A stretch of DNA of 64,000 nt from Alphaproteobacteria bacterium. GTDB taxonomy: Bacteria; Pseudomonadota; Alphaproteobacteria; UBA6615. The DNA is taken from the NCBI GenBank assembly GCA_039980135.1, contig JBDXCV010000009.1, forward strand, positions 319,854-383,853, read 5' to 3'. The translations under genes were made by a program, and so were the position numbers. The notes under the pieces are model-generated. The model saw only the letters and a program-made list of their open reading frames with translations, had not been told where the DNA came from and did no database searches. Shown here one piece after another: positions 44,709-53,524 of the stretch (its first letter is position 1; the number at the start of each line of letters is the position of its first letter).

Positions 44709-45142
44709 ATCGTCCTCCCATACATCCAGTAATCGCCCGCACCCCCGGGTCCGTAATTCAACAGCAGCCCTTCGAGCTCGAAGCCGAGAAACGACAGCCA
44801 GCGCGCCCCGGCCCCGTGCCCGTCAAGCACCGTCGCCTGGACCCGCCGCATGTTTTCCACCGCCATGATGTGGTCCAACGCGCGTTCGGTCGCACGGGTC
44901 AGCGCCACCGGGTGCGTCAGAAGCGCATCGGAAAACACCGCCCAGGCCTGACCGACGCCGGGCCAGAGCGGCACGACCCCGGCGCATCCCAGCACCCCTG
45001 TGTCATCTCTCGCGGTAAAGGCAGCACCGGGCTGCACCAGTGCAGACAATTCCAGGGTTTCCACATAGGCGGCGTGTTCGGCCTGCGCGCATTGGGGTGC
45101 GACCGCGCGCAGATGCGGCGGTTCAAACGGGACAATTTGCAT
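44705..45142 (-). CDS. Phage Gp13-like protein with GNAT-type fold
   Basis: The 145-residue product resembles DUF2833/Gp13 virion assembly proteins that adopt an acetyltransferase-like fold: MQIVPFEPPHLRAV, then GVLGCAGVVPLWPGVGQAWA, then RVQATVLDGHGAGARWLSFLG followed by FELEGLLLNYGP. In T7 the Gp13 protein helps assemble the internal core. A GAGGTAGG site precedes ATG 45142. An acetyltransferase role remains possible, but the neighbourhood favours a structural one. Confidence 0.75.
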   Translation of the reverse strand: MQIVPFEPPHLRAVAPQCAQAEHAAYVETLELSALVQPGAAFTARDDTGVLGCAGVVPLWPGVGQAWAVFSDALLTHPVALTRATERALDHIMAVENMRRVQATVLDGHGAGARWLSFLGFELEGLLLNYGPGGAGDYWMYGRTI

Positions 45143-45147
45143 GGGTC

Positions 45148-47829
45148 CTACCTCGAGGCGAGATTTACACGGGGCGACAGGGACAGGATGGTCATCGGCA
45201 GCGGCGCGTCCTGGCGCAGCGCCACCACCCCCTCGACGTCATACCCGGCGGGGAAGCCGACGATCTTGACCCCGCTATAGGGCGGATCGCCGCTCTCGAA
45301 CGGGACCCGGTCTAGCGTGGCGAAATCGGGTCCGGTCTTGGCGCCGCTGGTCCGGTGGAACCGCACCACCACGTCGCCGATCCGCTTGGTCTTGCCCTCG
45401 CCCGACCCGTCCGGGGTCCGCGCGGCGATGGGCAGGGTCACCACATCGGTCGTATAGCCGAACCCGGCATGAACCCGGCTCGCCGGGGCCGCCAGGGCGA
45501 TCACCCCCGCGACGGGTGTGTTCGTGCCCAGATGCGCCCCGTCGGCCACCACCTCCACCGCCGCACCATCCAGATGATCCGCGCCCGCGATGGTTGTGAC
45601 CGCCTTGCGGACCACACCGCCCGATGCGTAGGCAACGAAACCCGTGCCATCCAGATCCTCCAGGGCGAAAGCGTCCGTGCTGGCGCTCGCAACCGTGTAG
45701 CGGTTGCCGTTCAGCGCGGTCATGCCGACCACATCCTCGATATCCACCAGATCGCCGTTCGAGAATCCGTGTCCCGCAACCGTCAGCACGACCGGGTCCG
45801 CCCGGGTCGCGCCGGTGATCGCCTTCGGGTCGTCATAGGAAAGGCCGCAATCGACGAAAAATGCGTCTGAGAGTTCGTCGTCCCCGTTCGCATCGAAGTC
45901 CCGGACCATGAACTCGACACAGCGGACATCCGCGCCGTCGATGGTCCGCGCCGCCACGCCCCAGATCTGGTCGTGGGACCGGTCGGGGGCGGGGATCACC
46001 GCGACCGATTCCCATCGCGCAATCCCGCCCCGATAGGCCCCACCGAGCACATGACGCTGCCAGCCGATCACCTCATGCTCGCGGTTGTAGGTCATGGCCA
46101 GCAGCATGCCGTCGGCCCGGCACATGACCACCAGCCCGTGGGGCTCCTGGGCGAAATCCATCTGCACCACCCCGCCCGCGGTGATGTGTTCCGACAGGAT
46201 CGACAGATCGGGTGCCGCGAAATTGTCCCGCTCGAACAGGTACGCCAGCTCGCGCAGCTTGCGCCCTGTCGGCGACAGATAGAGCGTCACGTCCCCCGCC
46301 GTCACCGGCTGGATGTCCGCGCTTCCATAGGTGTTCGCGCGCTTGAACTGGATATTCGTCGGCGTCAGCGGCTCGTCGAGCGAACTCGCCCGCACCGGCC
46401 AGGTCCCGCCCTGGGTACCCAGCACCAGCGAGCGCTGGGACTGGAGCCACAGGATCGCGTTCGCCTGGTCGGCGCCGATCCGGTAATTGAGCGCGGCGTC
46501 GTCCTCCACCGCGCCGTCGGTCGTGGTCGGCGCCATGTTCTCGAAATCGCCCGACTTCGAGGCCCGGAACATCTGCGGGCTGTTCCGCTCGCCCGCCCAG
46601 CACAGCCGCTGCTCGTGGAAACTCACGCAGGCCGGATGGCCGACCGCCAGATACTGATCGCCCGGCACCTGGTCCACTGACGGCGACGGGTCGACCGCGC
46701 CCCACGCCCCCAGCCGCCAGGCCGCCGTCGCACCTGAACCGCCGAAGTCCGACCTGATGTCGATATTGACCTCGGTCGAGCTGACCACCTCGACGATCAC
46801 GCCCCAGCCCCAGGTCGACCCGTGCTTGAGACGCAGGCAACGCCCGGTATCCGTGCCGGTGAAAATGTTTTCCTGCGAGGTGACCAATACATGCCGCCCG
46901 CTTGTCGCCGCCGGGTTCATGGTCTTGCCGCTCGTGTTCTCGTCCAGATACGGCCCGTCCCGAAAATCCACGCGCTCGAGCGACCATTCGTCATCCGCGT
47001 AGCGCAGCAGCTTGTAGGGCGGATAATCCGGGTGCGCGAAATAGAGCGTGTCGGCCGACTGGGCGATCTTCAACCCGAACACGTCGGCGGCGGCATAAGG
47101 TGTCGCCAGCTCGACGGGCACATCGTCCAGCACCGCCACATTGTCGATCTGCACGGTCTTGCCGAGGCTGTGCTCGAACATGACGTGGAAATCATCCGCC
47201 GGCGGGCCCGACGAGGCGGGAAACGCCACCACATGGTGTCCCACGCCCGCATTGCGGATAAACGCGAACCCGCCCAGCGCACCCGTGCTCACCCCCACCC
47301 GGTCTCCCGGGTCGCCGATCACGTCGAACGCCACCAGCGCGTCGTTGACGGACGCGTTCGCATTCGTGACCTGCTGGCTCGCCGCCGCACTGTCCGATCC
47401 GGACCCCACGAGGCTCAGCCGGCCATTCGCCGCGTCATGGGCGATCGACGCCCCGCCGGCAGACTGGTCCGTCCACCCGGAAATGTCCGACGTAAAATCG
47501 CCGTTGCTCACTGTGGCCCCGTTTATGTCCGGGCCTGTGACCTGCCCCTCGTCGCGGTAGAACCGCACATAGCGATCTCCAAATTCGAGGACATAGGCCT
47601 GCGCCTGGTTGAACCGGAACGGCGCGAGGCGCACCGGGTCGGTCGCGTCCTTCGTCTTCGCGACGAACCGCGTGCCCGGCCTGCGGGTCACGCCGCCGTG
47701 GGGCTGGATGATCGCGTTGAGGAGCGTGCCCGCCCCGTTGTCGTAGCGCGCCAGGTCGCGCCGCCCAAAAAGACGCGGGCTCAGCTCCCCGGCGGTGAAA
47801 TTCGTCTGGGCTGGCTGCAAATCCACCAT
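45148..47829 (-). CDS. Tail tubular protein B-like (nozzle) protein
   Basis: The 893-residue chain begins PAQTNFTAGELSPRLFGRRDLARY, then IIQPHGGVTRRPGTRFVAKT and LAPFRFNQAQAYVLEFGDRY. This opening is highly typical of the large tail protein that follows the tail-tube A gene in podovirus-like elements. Downstream is a WFQ-type region CWAGERNSPQMFRASKSGDFENM. It should form the tail nozzle. The last ~250 residues have a repeat-like beta region (GHGFSNGDLVDIEDV) seen in tail proteins with added Ig-like folds. Start and the previous stop share one base (TGATG). Confidence 0.85.
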   Translation of the reverse strand: MVDLQPAQTNFTAGELSPRLFGRRDLARYDNGAGTLLNAIIQPHGGVTRRPGTRFVAKTKDATDPVRLAPFRFNQAQAYVLEFGDRYVRFYRDEGQVTGPDINGATVSNGDFTSDISGWTDQSAGGASIAHDAANGRLSLVGSGSDSAAASQQVTNANASVNDALVAFDVIGDPGDRVGVSTGALGGFAFIRNAGVGHHVVAFPASSGPPADDFHVMFEHSLGKTVQIDNVAVLDDVPVELATPYAAADVFGLKIAQSADTLYFAHPDYPPYKLLRYADDEWSLERVDFRDGPYLDENTSGKTMNPAATSGRHVLVTSQENIFTGTDTGRCLRLKHGSTWGWGVIVEVVSSTEVNIDIRSDFGGSGATAAWRLGAWGAVDPSPSVDQVPGDQYLAVGHPACVSFHEQRLCWAGERNSPQMFRASKSGDFENMAPTTTDGAVEDDAALNYRIGADQANAILWLQSQRSLVLGTQGGTWPVRASSLDEPLTPTNIQFKRANTYGSADIQPVTAGDVTLYLSPTGRKLRELAYLFERDNFAAPDLSILSEHITAGGVVQMDFAQEPHGLVVMCRADGMLLAMTYNREHEVIGWQRHVLGGAYRGGIARWESVAVIPAPDRSHDQIWGVAARTIDGADVRCVEFMVRDFDANGDDELSDAFFVDCGLSYDDPKAITGATRADPVVLTVAGHGFSNGDLVDIEDVVGMTALNGNRYTVASASTDAFALEDLDGTGFVAYASGGVVRKAVTTIAGADHLDGAAVEVVADGAHLGTNTPVAGVIALAAPASRVHAGFGYTTDVVTLPIAARTPDGSGEGKTKRIGDVVVRFHRTSGAKTGPDFATLDRVPFESGDPPYSGVKIVGFPAGYDVEGVVALRQDAPLPMTILSLSPRVNLASR

Positions 47830-48410
47830 CAGATGCGCGCCTCGATCCAGGAGTTCGCTTCAAGAACATCGAGAACGCCCTCCTGCCCGTCCGCCGAGCG
47901 CGCGCCGCGCAGGCTGTTGTCATACAACCGCGCCATGGCGTTGTGCAGCGAGGTGGATTTGCCCCACGGCTCGGCCAGCGCCATGGCCATCCGGGCCGCC
48001 AGCGCATCGAGTGCCAGCGCATCCCACAGCGCGTAATCGGTCACCCGCCGCAGATACAGAATCCGGATCGGGCTCGAAAGATCGCTCACGATCTGCCGGG
48101 CCTCGATTTGCCATGCTCCCGGCCCCGCATCCGCCTCGCCCTCCACCGAGATCACCCGCAAACAGACATCCGGCGCGCCCGGCAGGTCATAGGCGTTGGC
48201 GAAGCCCCACAGGGGCGCGGTCTCGTGCGCGGTCAGCTCGGCCCGCGCCAGCGCGAAGTTCCACGGATGCGCGCGCAACACCACGTCGCGCTGGTCGGCA
48301 AAGATCGCATTCGCCAGCCGCGCGGCCTTCACGTCATCGGCCAGGCTGGCAATGGTCGCCTCGCCAAGCTTGATCAGCCCGGCGTTGACGATATCGACGT
48401 CGGTGGTCAT
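47829..48410 (-). CDS. Tail tubular protein A-like (adaptor) protein
   Basis: ATG 48410, seven bases behind GGAG, gives 193 residues. It starts DVDIVNAGLIKLGEATIASL and contains ANAIFADQRDVVLRAHPWNF and LRVISVEGEADAG, all features of the gp11-like tail adaptor that binds the portal ring. The helical N-terminal half and beta C-terminal half are as expected. It is followed with one-base overlap by the nozzle gene. Confidence 0.85.
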   Translation of the reverse strand: MTTDVDIVNAGLIKLGEATIASLADDVKAARLANAIFADQRDVVLRAHPWNFALARAELTAHETAPLWGFANAYDLPGAPDVCLRVISVEGEADAGPGAWQIEARQIVSDLSSPIRILYLRRVTDYALWDALALDALAARMAMALAEPWGKSTSLHNAMARLYDNSLRGARSADGQEGVLDVLEANSWIEARI

Positions 48411-48423
48411 GGGCAGTCTCCTC

Positions 48424-48462
48424 AAAAGAAAACGGGGCGCTCCCGAAAAGAAGAGCGCCCCG
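48424..48462 (-). terminator. Intrinsic terminator between capsid block and tail genes
   Basis: On the minus strand CGGGGCGCTC-(10-base loop)-GAGCGCCCCG is followed by TTTTCTTTT. The perfect 10-bp stem lies 26 bases past the stop of the decoration-like gene and overlaps no coding region. It should limit tail gene expression relative to capsid. Confidence 0.85.
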
Positions 48463-48487
48463 CAATGCGCGGTGATACGCGTCGCCG

Positions 48488-48976
48488 CTAGTCCATGACG
48501 TAGGCGAGATAGCCGTCGAGCGTTGCCCCCGCCGGGATCGTCCCGTCGTTGACCTGGCCCGTGATCACCACCCCGTCGAGGCTCTCGAAAAGTTGTGTCT
48601 CGTCCCCGCCGAGCGTGCCGCCCGGCACGAACGCACCCGCCGACGACACGTCCACCCCGTCATCGAGGCCGTTCGGATCGGCCGCGACCGCGCCCGATCC
48701 GTCGTCGCCGACATGGGCCTCCCAGCCCAGGTCGAGGGTCCGGCTCGCGCCCAGTGCTGAATGCGCCAGCCGCGACAGGGGCAGGATCACCCGCACTTTT
48801 CCTTTCGGCAGCTTCACCAGCCGCGCGAGCGAACCCGCATCGCCGGCCGCGGCCCCTTGCGTGAAGTTGAACCGCGCAAACCGCAGCCGCCCGTGGGCGT
48901 CATGGGTCGGGTTCGCCACCCGCGGCTCGGCCAGCGTGTTGGCGTACTGGGTACTGTTTTCGGTCGTGATGGCCAT
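48488..48976 (-). CDS. Candidate capsid decoration or head-fibre protein
   Basis: The 162-residue product follows the capsid gene by 12 bases on the same strand. It begins with a short Thr/Asn/Gln-rich stretch (TTENSTQYANTLAEPRV), then FARFNFTQGAAAGDAGSLARL and a beta-rich, Gly/Asp-rich remainder. Small beta-rich proteins at this position often bind the outer capsid. No clear family was recognised, so the call is positional. Confidence 0.6.
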   Translation of the reverse strand: MAITTENSTQYANTLAEPRVANPTHDAHGRLRFARFNFTQGAAAGDAGSLARLVKLPKGKVRVILPLSRLAHSALGASRTLDLGWEAHVGDDGSGAVAADPNGLDDGVDVSSAGAFVPGGTLGGDETQLFESLDGVVITGQVNDGTIPAGATLDGYLAYVMD

Positions 48977-48988
48977 GCGTCTTTTCTC

Positions 48989-49870
48989 CTATCCCTCAAC
49001 CACATCAATCTGCACGATTTTCTCTTCCTGCATCCGGGTCGCCCCGATATCCATCGAGGCGTAGACCTGCACCGCGTAGTTCTTGTTCGGCAGCGGGTCG
49101 ATCCTGGCCGTGATGTCCTGCCCCAGCCCGAGCAACAACCCCGACTTGGCCCAGGCGAAACACGAACGCGTGCTGCCTGCCTTGGGCAGCAGTGTCCCGT
49201 CGGCGGCGTCTTCCAGGCGGATGAACTTGAACCCGTAGAAGCCCTCGACCCCGCCCGAGACCAGCACCTTCTGGGTGTTGTAGTCGACGGATTTGACCTC
49301 GTTGGTGTCCATGAACTCGTCCTCCTGGGCCGAGGTCCATGCCACATACAGATCATCGCCGGGCATGATCGCGTTGTTCGCCTTGAACAGCTTCATGGCG
49401 CTGCGCAGTTTCGCCAGCGTGAAGCCCGCCCCGCCCGCCGCGAGCTTCTGGCCCGCCGGCAACGTCACCGCGTTGGTCCCGGTCTCGCCGGTGTAGGCGG
49501 TGCCGAGCGCGGCCGTCGCGATCTCCCGGTCGATGGCCCGGTTGAGCGCCGCAGCGAAGGCCTGGCTGTAGGCGTTCGTCGGGTCGTTGAGGGTCCGGAT
49601 CAGGTCCGGCACATCGACCAGGTCGGCCACCCGGTAGGTCTTGGCCGCCACCGAGCGCCGCTTGTGGGGCGTACTCACATATTGCGTGTCGCCGTGGCGC
49701 TCGGTCGCCTCGCTGGCCGCGACCGCACCCACCTGGTCGAAGAAGGCGCGCTTGGAAGAAATCGCCTCCTCGCGCACGGCCCCGCGCATCTGGCTGCTCA
49801 TCTGCTGCACCAGCATCTCGATGCCGCTCTTGTATTCCTGCCGGAAGGCAGTCGTGATCTCGACGGACAT
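48989..49870 (-). CDS. Major capsid protein
   Basis: The 293-residue protein begins VEITTAFRQEYKSGIEMLVQQ and has features of phage capsid proteins lacking a long delta domain: YVSTPHKRRSVAAKTYRVADLVD, NDPTNAYSQAFAAALNRAID and KLRSAMKLFKANNAIMPGDDLYVAWT, ending with KNYAVQVYASMDIGATRMQEEKIVQI. The ribosome site GGAGG is near ideal. No scaffold or protease gene stands directly before it; a 511-base noncoding repeat region does. The capsid assignment fits the position after the portal gene. Confidence 0.85.
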   Translation of the reverse strand: MSVEITTAFRQEYKSGIEMLVQQMSSQMRGAVREEAISSKRAFFDQVGAVAASEATERHGDTQYVSTPHKRRSVAAKTYRVADLVDVPDLIRTLNDPTNAYSQAFAAALNRAIDREIATAALGTAYTGETGTNAVTLPAGQKLAAGGAGFTLAKLRSAMKLFKANNAIMPGDDLYVAWTSAQEDEFMDTNEVKSVDYNTQKVLVSGGVEGFYGFKFIRLEDAADGTLLPKAGSTRSCFAWAKSGLLLGLGQDITARIDPLPNKNYAVQVYASMDIGATRMQEEKIVQIDVVEG

Positions 49871-50087
49871 ATCCGTCCTCCTTTCGATTCAAATGATGTA
49901 GGGGCGGGTTTGAAACCCGCCCGTACGGCCGACTGAAGAATCGAAGGGCTGCCCGCATCGCCCGGAGGCACGGCGGACCCGTCTCGCGTTTCACACCCGC
50001 GTCGGGCGGCCCGGCTTTCGGGCAGGTCACCGGACCCGCCCCGGCTTTGACCGGGCGGCGGGCTGGCCGGATTAAAGTAATTGCGTC

Positions 50088-50200
50088 ATGCCCGGACCCC
50101 GCCCGCGCGCTTTGCGCGTTGGCGGACAAAGTCCGTTCCGGGGATCTCATGCACCAGCAGACGGACAAGCACCAAGATGCGCGGATCAAGTCCGCGCATG
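50088..50200. repeat. REP/BIME-like extragenic palindromes
   Basis: The first palindromic element has outer arms beginning GTCATGCCCGGAC and GTTCCGGGGATCTCATGC. The second contains a perfect ATGCGCGGA-TCAAG-TCCGCGCAT hairpin at 50177-50199. These are the shape of the repetitive extragenic palindromes common in alphaproteobacterial genomes, with the GATCAAGTCCG core. Confidence 0.7.
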
Positions 50201-50240
50201 ACGGCAGTGGGTGTGACCAGACCCGGCCTTTCTTTATGCC

Positions 50241-50366
50241 GTCATGCCCAACTTTTCCCTATTTCGTCATGCCCGGCCTTTCCTTATTTCGTCATGCCCA
50301 ACCTTTCCCTATTTCGTCATGCCCGGCCTTTCCTTATTTCGTCATGCCCGGACTTGATCCGGGCAT
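50241..50366. repeat. 25-bp alternating tandem repeat ending in a palindrome
   Basis: Units start at 50241, 50266, 50291, 50316 and 50341, always 25 bases apart. Two variants alternate: A has GTCATGCCCAAC and B has GTCATGCCCGGC, both continuing with TTTCC(C/T)TATTTC. The fifth copy leads into the palindrome ATGCCCGGA-CTTGA-TCCGGGCAT (50344-50366), so the array appears to have grown from the left arm of that palindrome. Confidence 0.88.
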
Positions 50367-50381
50367 CTCATGCGCCGCCCT

Positions 50382-51917
50382 CTAAACCGCCCGCAGCGCC
50401 CGCATCACGGCCACGTCCTCGGCCCCGCGCAGCGCCTTCGCCGGCACCCCGTTCGCCTCGGCGATCAGGCGCAGCCCGGCGTCGGGGTCGATCAGGTCCG
50501 TCACCTGCGGATCGATCGCCGCCATGGCCTCGGCCGCCTCCAGGGTTCGCAACACGGCCTGGGCGTCGCCTGCCTTCTGGGCCCGCGCGATCGGCGAGAC
50601 GTGATCGACGCGCAGCGGCACGCCGATCAACGCATCCGGCAGCGGCGGCAGCATCCCCGCCCGCAGCAATATCCCGAACACCCGCTCGATCATCGGCTCC
50701 AGCAGTTCCGCCTGCTGGCGCCCCAGCATCGGGCCCAGCAGCCGCTGCATCTCCTGCACCAGCTGCAGCACCTGGGTGGCGCTCATCCGCGGGTCCTGGA
50801 ACAGCTGCAGCAGGCCGCCGTGAAACGCCGCGCGCACGGCCTCGCGGCGCTGCTCCATCATCTCCAGCCCGATATCGATCCGGGGTGCCGCCGGCAGCGG
50901 CCGCAGCGGGTCCTGGGACAGCGCGCCCGCGCGGACCACGTTGATCCCGCCCGGCTGGGTGCGCAGCGGCATCACCACCCCGTCGTCGGCGATCAACAGC
51001 GGCGGGTCGACCGCCTTCTGCGCCGCCTTGAGGGTGGTCCGGCTCATCTCGTTGAGCATCTTCTGGTCGGGCAGCGCGTTCCAGCCCGGCGCCCGGCCGT
51101 AGATCTCGCCCGCATCCTTCGACCAGCGCGGCACCATGTAGGGCATCTCGTGATATCCGCCCGCGGCCACCAGCGCGCGTTCGTCCAGATTCACGTAATA
51201 CGACCCGAAGGCGAACGCCGCGCGCGTCCCGGTTCGCGGCCCGGAGCGGGCCGCATCCGAAAACGGCTTCACGCAATGCAGGAAGGCGAAGCTGCGCTCG
51301 CCCTTCCCCGCTTCCAGCGCCGCCGTCACCGCCTTGCCCGCCGCCGGGCCCCAGGCCTGATGGGCCTGGCGCGCGGTGAAACGGAACCGGCGAAACACCG
51401 TATCGACCCGCCCCTCGGCGTTCTCCGCGATATGGATTTCGCCCAGCGGCCGGGCGGAGAACAGCAGCCCGCGCCCCGGCCGGTCGCCCACATACAGGGC
51501 GGCCGTGCCGAACGCCACCTGGTCGAGATAGACCTCGTGGATCTGCGGCGCGAAGTTTGCGTCCGGGCCGTTGAACGCGGCATACAGCACATCCTCCGCC
51601 GCCCCGAGCCAGCCCCGCACCGCATCATCCTCCGCCAGGAAATCATCCTCCGGCCGCAACCCGAACCAGCGCAGCGCGGGATTGGTCAGGAACGAATGCA
51701 GCGCGGCCGCCAGCAGGTCGGCGGCCTGCAGCCCGGTCGTGTCGTAGATGCGCGCCATGCGCTTGCGGCCGGGCGTGGCTGGAGAAGCGCCCGCGCCGGT
51801 AAAGTCGCGCCGGCCGAGCAGGTGATCGGCGATCTCCTGCCAGACCGACTGGAACCCCGCGCGGCCCGCGGCCACCTCGTCCCATTGGCGCAGGATGTCG
51901 TTCACGGAAACGCCCAT
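50382..51917 (-). CDS. Portal (head-to-tail connector) protein
   Basis: The 511-residue protein matches T7-like head-tail connectors: RIYDTTGLQAADLLAAALHS, NPALRWFGLRPEDDFL, YLDQVAFGTAALYVGDRPGR, YGRAPGWNALPDQKMLNEM and RMSATQVLQLVQEMQRLLGP. Twelve copies form the ring through which DNA passes. Length is normal. The next gene on this strand is not scaffold but, after 511 noncoding bases, capsid. Cargo genes on the opposite strand start 70 bases beyond its start codon. Confidence 0.9.
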   Translation of the reverse strand: MGVSVNDILRQWDEVAAGRAGFQSVWQEIADHLLGRRDFTGAGASPATPGRKRMARIYDTTGLQAADLLAAALHSFLTNPALRWFGLRPEDDFLAEDDAVRGWLGAAEDVLYAAFNGPDANFAPQIHEVYLDQVAFGTAALYVGDRPGRGLLFSARPLGEIHIAENAEGRVDTVFRRFRFTARQAHQAWGPAAGKAVTAALEAGKGERSFAFLHCVKPFSDAARSGPRTGTRAAFAFGSYYVNLDERALVAAGGYHEMPYMVPRWSKDAGEIYGRAPGWNALPDQKMLNEMSRTTLKAAQKAVDPPLLIADDGVVMPLRTQPGGINVVRAGALSQDPLRPLPAAPRIDIGLEMMEQRREAVRAAFHGGLLQLFQDPRMSATQVLQLVQEMQRLLGPMLGRQQAELLEPMIERVFGILLRAGMLPPLPDALIGVPLRVDHVSPIARAQKAGDAQAVLRTLEAAEAMAAIDPQVTDLIDPDAGLRLIAEANGVPAKALRGAEDVAVMRALRAV

Positions 51918-51986
51918 GTGCGTGGTTCTCCTGTTGAGTAAGTTTGTGGATTGGCGTCACCGCGCGGCGGGGATACCCTGCCGGAC

Positions 51987-52694
51987 ATGCCGGATAATCA
52001 CATTGTTCTCGTGTCGATGCCGAAAAGCGCGACGGTTTTCATAACGCGGTCGCTGCAATTGTCGGCGGGTCTGGAAGAAATCCAGATTTGCAATTCCGGC
52101 CCGCTGGTTCAGCAAATTTCGCCACAAGGACTCTGGCGGTTTGCAAATGCACCGTCCGCAATCGGCGGCCAACACATGCCCGCGAGCGATTACAACATAG
52201 AAATGCTGCGACAGGCTGGCATCGAACGGGTGACATTGCTGTTGCGCGACCCAAGAGACGCAGTGATATCCTGGTGGCACCACCTATATCGACCAGACGT
52301 ACGAAGCTTCGGCTGGCACCACGCAATGCTTGTTGCGGCAAGGACGTCACCGGATAACTTCTACGAACTCGCACCGGAGAATGCCCTAGACACCTTGATC
52401 GAGATGTACCTTCCCCGGCTTCTGTCCTGGCAAAACCAATGGGAGGCGGAAACGCGAGTTTCAAAACAGATCATTCGCTATGAGGACTTTGTCACCAATA
52501 AGACGGAGACAATCTCGAAAATATTAGGTTTCCACGGAATATCGGCGGGCAAAATTGAATTTCCCGAGATTGACCAGTCCGACTCAATAGATAGCACAAC
52601 GCATTTTCGGAGAGGCGAAATCGGGTCTTATCTGGATGAAATGTCGACCGCTCAGATTGAGCGGACAAATCAGATTTTGGAAGACGTGATTTAG
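51987..52694 (+). CDS. Sulfotransferase, cytosolic-type fold (phage cargo)
   Basis: ATG 51987 is preferred over TTG 51951. The 235-residue protein has a 5'-phosphosulfate loop SMPKSATVFI with Lys13, the 3'-phosphate motif LLRDPRDAVISWW, and the late FRRGEIGSYLD, matching the R-K-G-x-x-G-x-W region of PAPS-dependent sulfotransferases. It should transfer sulfate from PAPS to a hydroxyl, perhaps on a glycan. The gene is visibly richer in A+T (45-53% GC in lines checked) than the phage genes on either side and lies on the opposite strand, so it is likely a horizontally acquired cargo gene. Confidence 0.82.
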   Translation: MPDNHIVLVSMPKSATVFITRSLQLSAGLEEIQICNSGPLVQQISPQGLWRFANAPSAIGGQHMPASDYNIEMLRQAGIERVTLLLRDPRDAVISWWHHLYRPDVRSFGWHHAMLVAARTSPDNFYELAPENALDTLIEMYLPRLLSWQNQWEAETRVSKQIIRYEDFVTNKTETISKILGFHGISAGKIEFPEIDQSDSIDSTTHFRRGEIGSYLDEMSTAQIERTNQILEDVI

Positions 52695-52711
52695 GCGCTA
52701 CCCGGCTGATA

Positions 52712-53443
52712 ATGAAAGAAAATATACGTTTACCCGTCTTTCTTCACATCCCCTCGACAGGGGGGTCGGCGTTGTCAGCGACCCTAGAATCCTTGTTGCC
52801 GGGCACACTAGTAATACGCAACCAAACTCAGTTTGATGGGTTCTGGACACTCAGCAAAGACAAGCGGGCGCAAGTACTAGGAATTTCCGGGCATGTACCC
52901 CACGGGATTCATCGTGTTCTCGGACAAGAATGCGCATACGCGACGATGCTCCGCGACCCTATCGAGCGTTTGCCCGGTATTTTCGTGAAGCACCTTTTAA
53001 GTAAGGGGTTCGACCCCGCATCAGTTTCGTTGCGAGACTACGACTTCTCCGAGTATCCGATCATTGACAATATGCTCACGAGGCGCCTTTGCACCTACGA
53101 CTGGCCTGTTACCAGTATCCATTGGGCGCGGCGCACGCCTCTCGGCTGCGTCACACAAGAGATGTACGAACAAGCTGTTGGGGTTTTGCAAGATTGCGCC
53201 GCCATTGGTTTCTATGAAAACTTCGACGTTTCAACAGAAGTTATACTGCGTGGCCTCAGTCTTCCATCAAGCCCAATACCTCGCGTCAACGTCGGCAACT
53301 ATGATCGATCTCTACTGGATATAAGCGATGCCGATCGAGAATTTCTTGAGGAAAGAAACGCACTAGATATCGCCTTGTACGAATGCGCCAAGAAACTTTC
53401 TACCGATTCTCCGGCTAGTAAAATTGCTCAACCACCAAAGTAG
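52712..53443 (+). CDS. Carbohydrate sulfotransferase-like protein with altered PAPS loop
   Basis: The 243-residue product belongs to the Sulfotransfer_2 type: FLHIPSTGGSALSATLE and YATMLRDPIERLPGIF, then a C-terminal D-x-x-L/Y region. The family loop is HIPKTGGT; here Lys is replaced by Ser15, which removes the usual contact to the 5'-phosphosulfate, so activity may be weak or changed. The rest of the PAPS motifs, including RDP, remain. It lies 17 bases after the first sulfotransferase gene and shares its low GC, so the two were probably gained together. Confidence 0.75.
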   Translation: MKENIRLPVFLHIPSTGGSALSATLESLLPGTLVIRNQTQFDGFWTLSKDKRAQVLGISGHVPHGIHRVLGQECAYATMLRDPIERLPGIFVKHLLSKGFDPASVSLRDYDFSEYPIIDNMLTRRLCTYDWPVTSIHWARRTPLGCVTQEMYEQAVGVLQDCAAIGFYENFDVSTEVILRGLSLPSSPIPRVNVGNYDRSLLDISDADREFLEERNALDIALYECAKKLSTDSPASKIAQPPK

Positions 53444-53524
53444 ATGTGCTCGTAATTTGTGCAACCTTCACGGTCGAGAAATCTGTTCTATCTCCATCCA
53501 GAGACCCATTCAGGAGCAGTTAGC

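Larger units (their letters stand above)
49871..50381. other. 511-bp noncoding region between portal and capsid genes
   Basis: No gene with family features is present in either strand. Two kinds of repeat are seen: extragenic palindromes (50078-50200) and a 25-bp tandem repeat (50241-50366). A ribosome site for the capsid gene lies at the low-coordinate edge, near 49875-49885. The region probably also holds the capsid promoter. Confidence 0.65.

Noticed and set aside
50241-50366. Regular 25-bp repeats could suggest a small CRISPR array
   Set aside because: Units are contiguous with no unique spacers, two variants alternate, and no cas genes are near. It is a simple tandem repeat.
50370-51941. 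Long plus-strand frame opposite the portal gene
   Set aside because: The portal protein motifs are on the minus strand with good ribosome site; the antisense frame is an artefact of GC bias.
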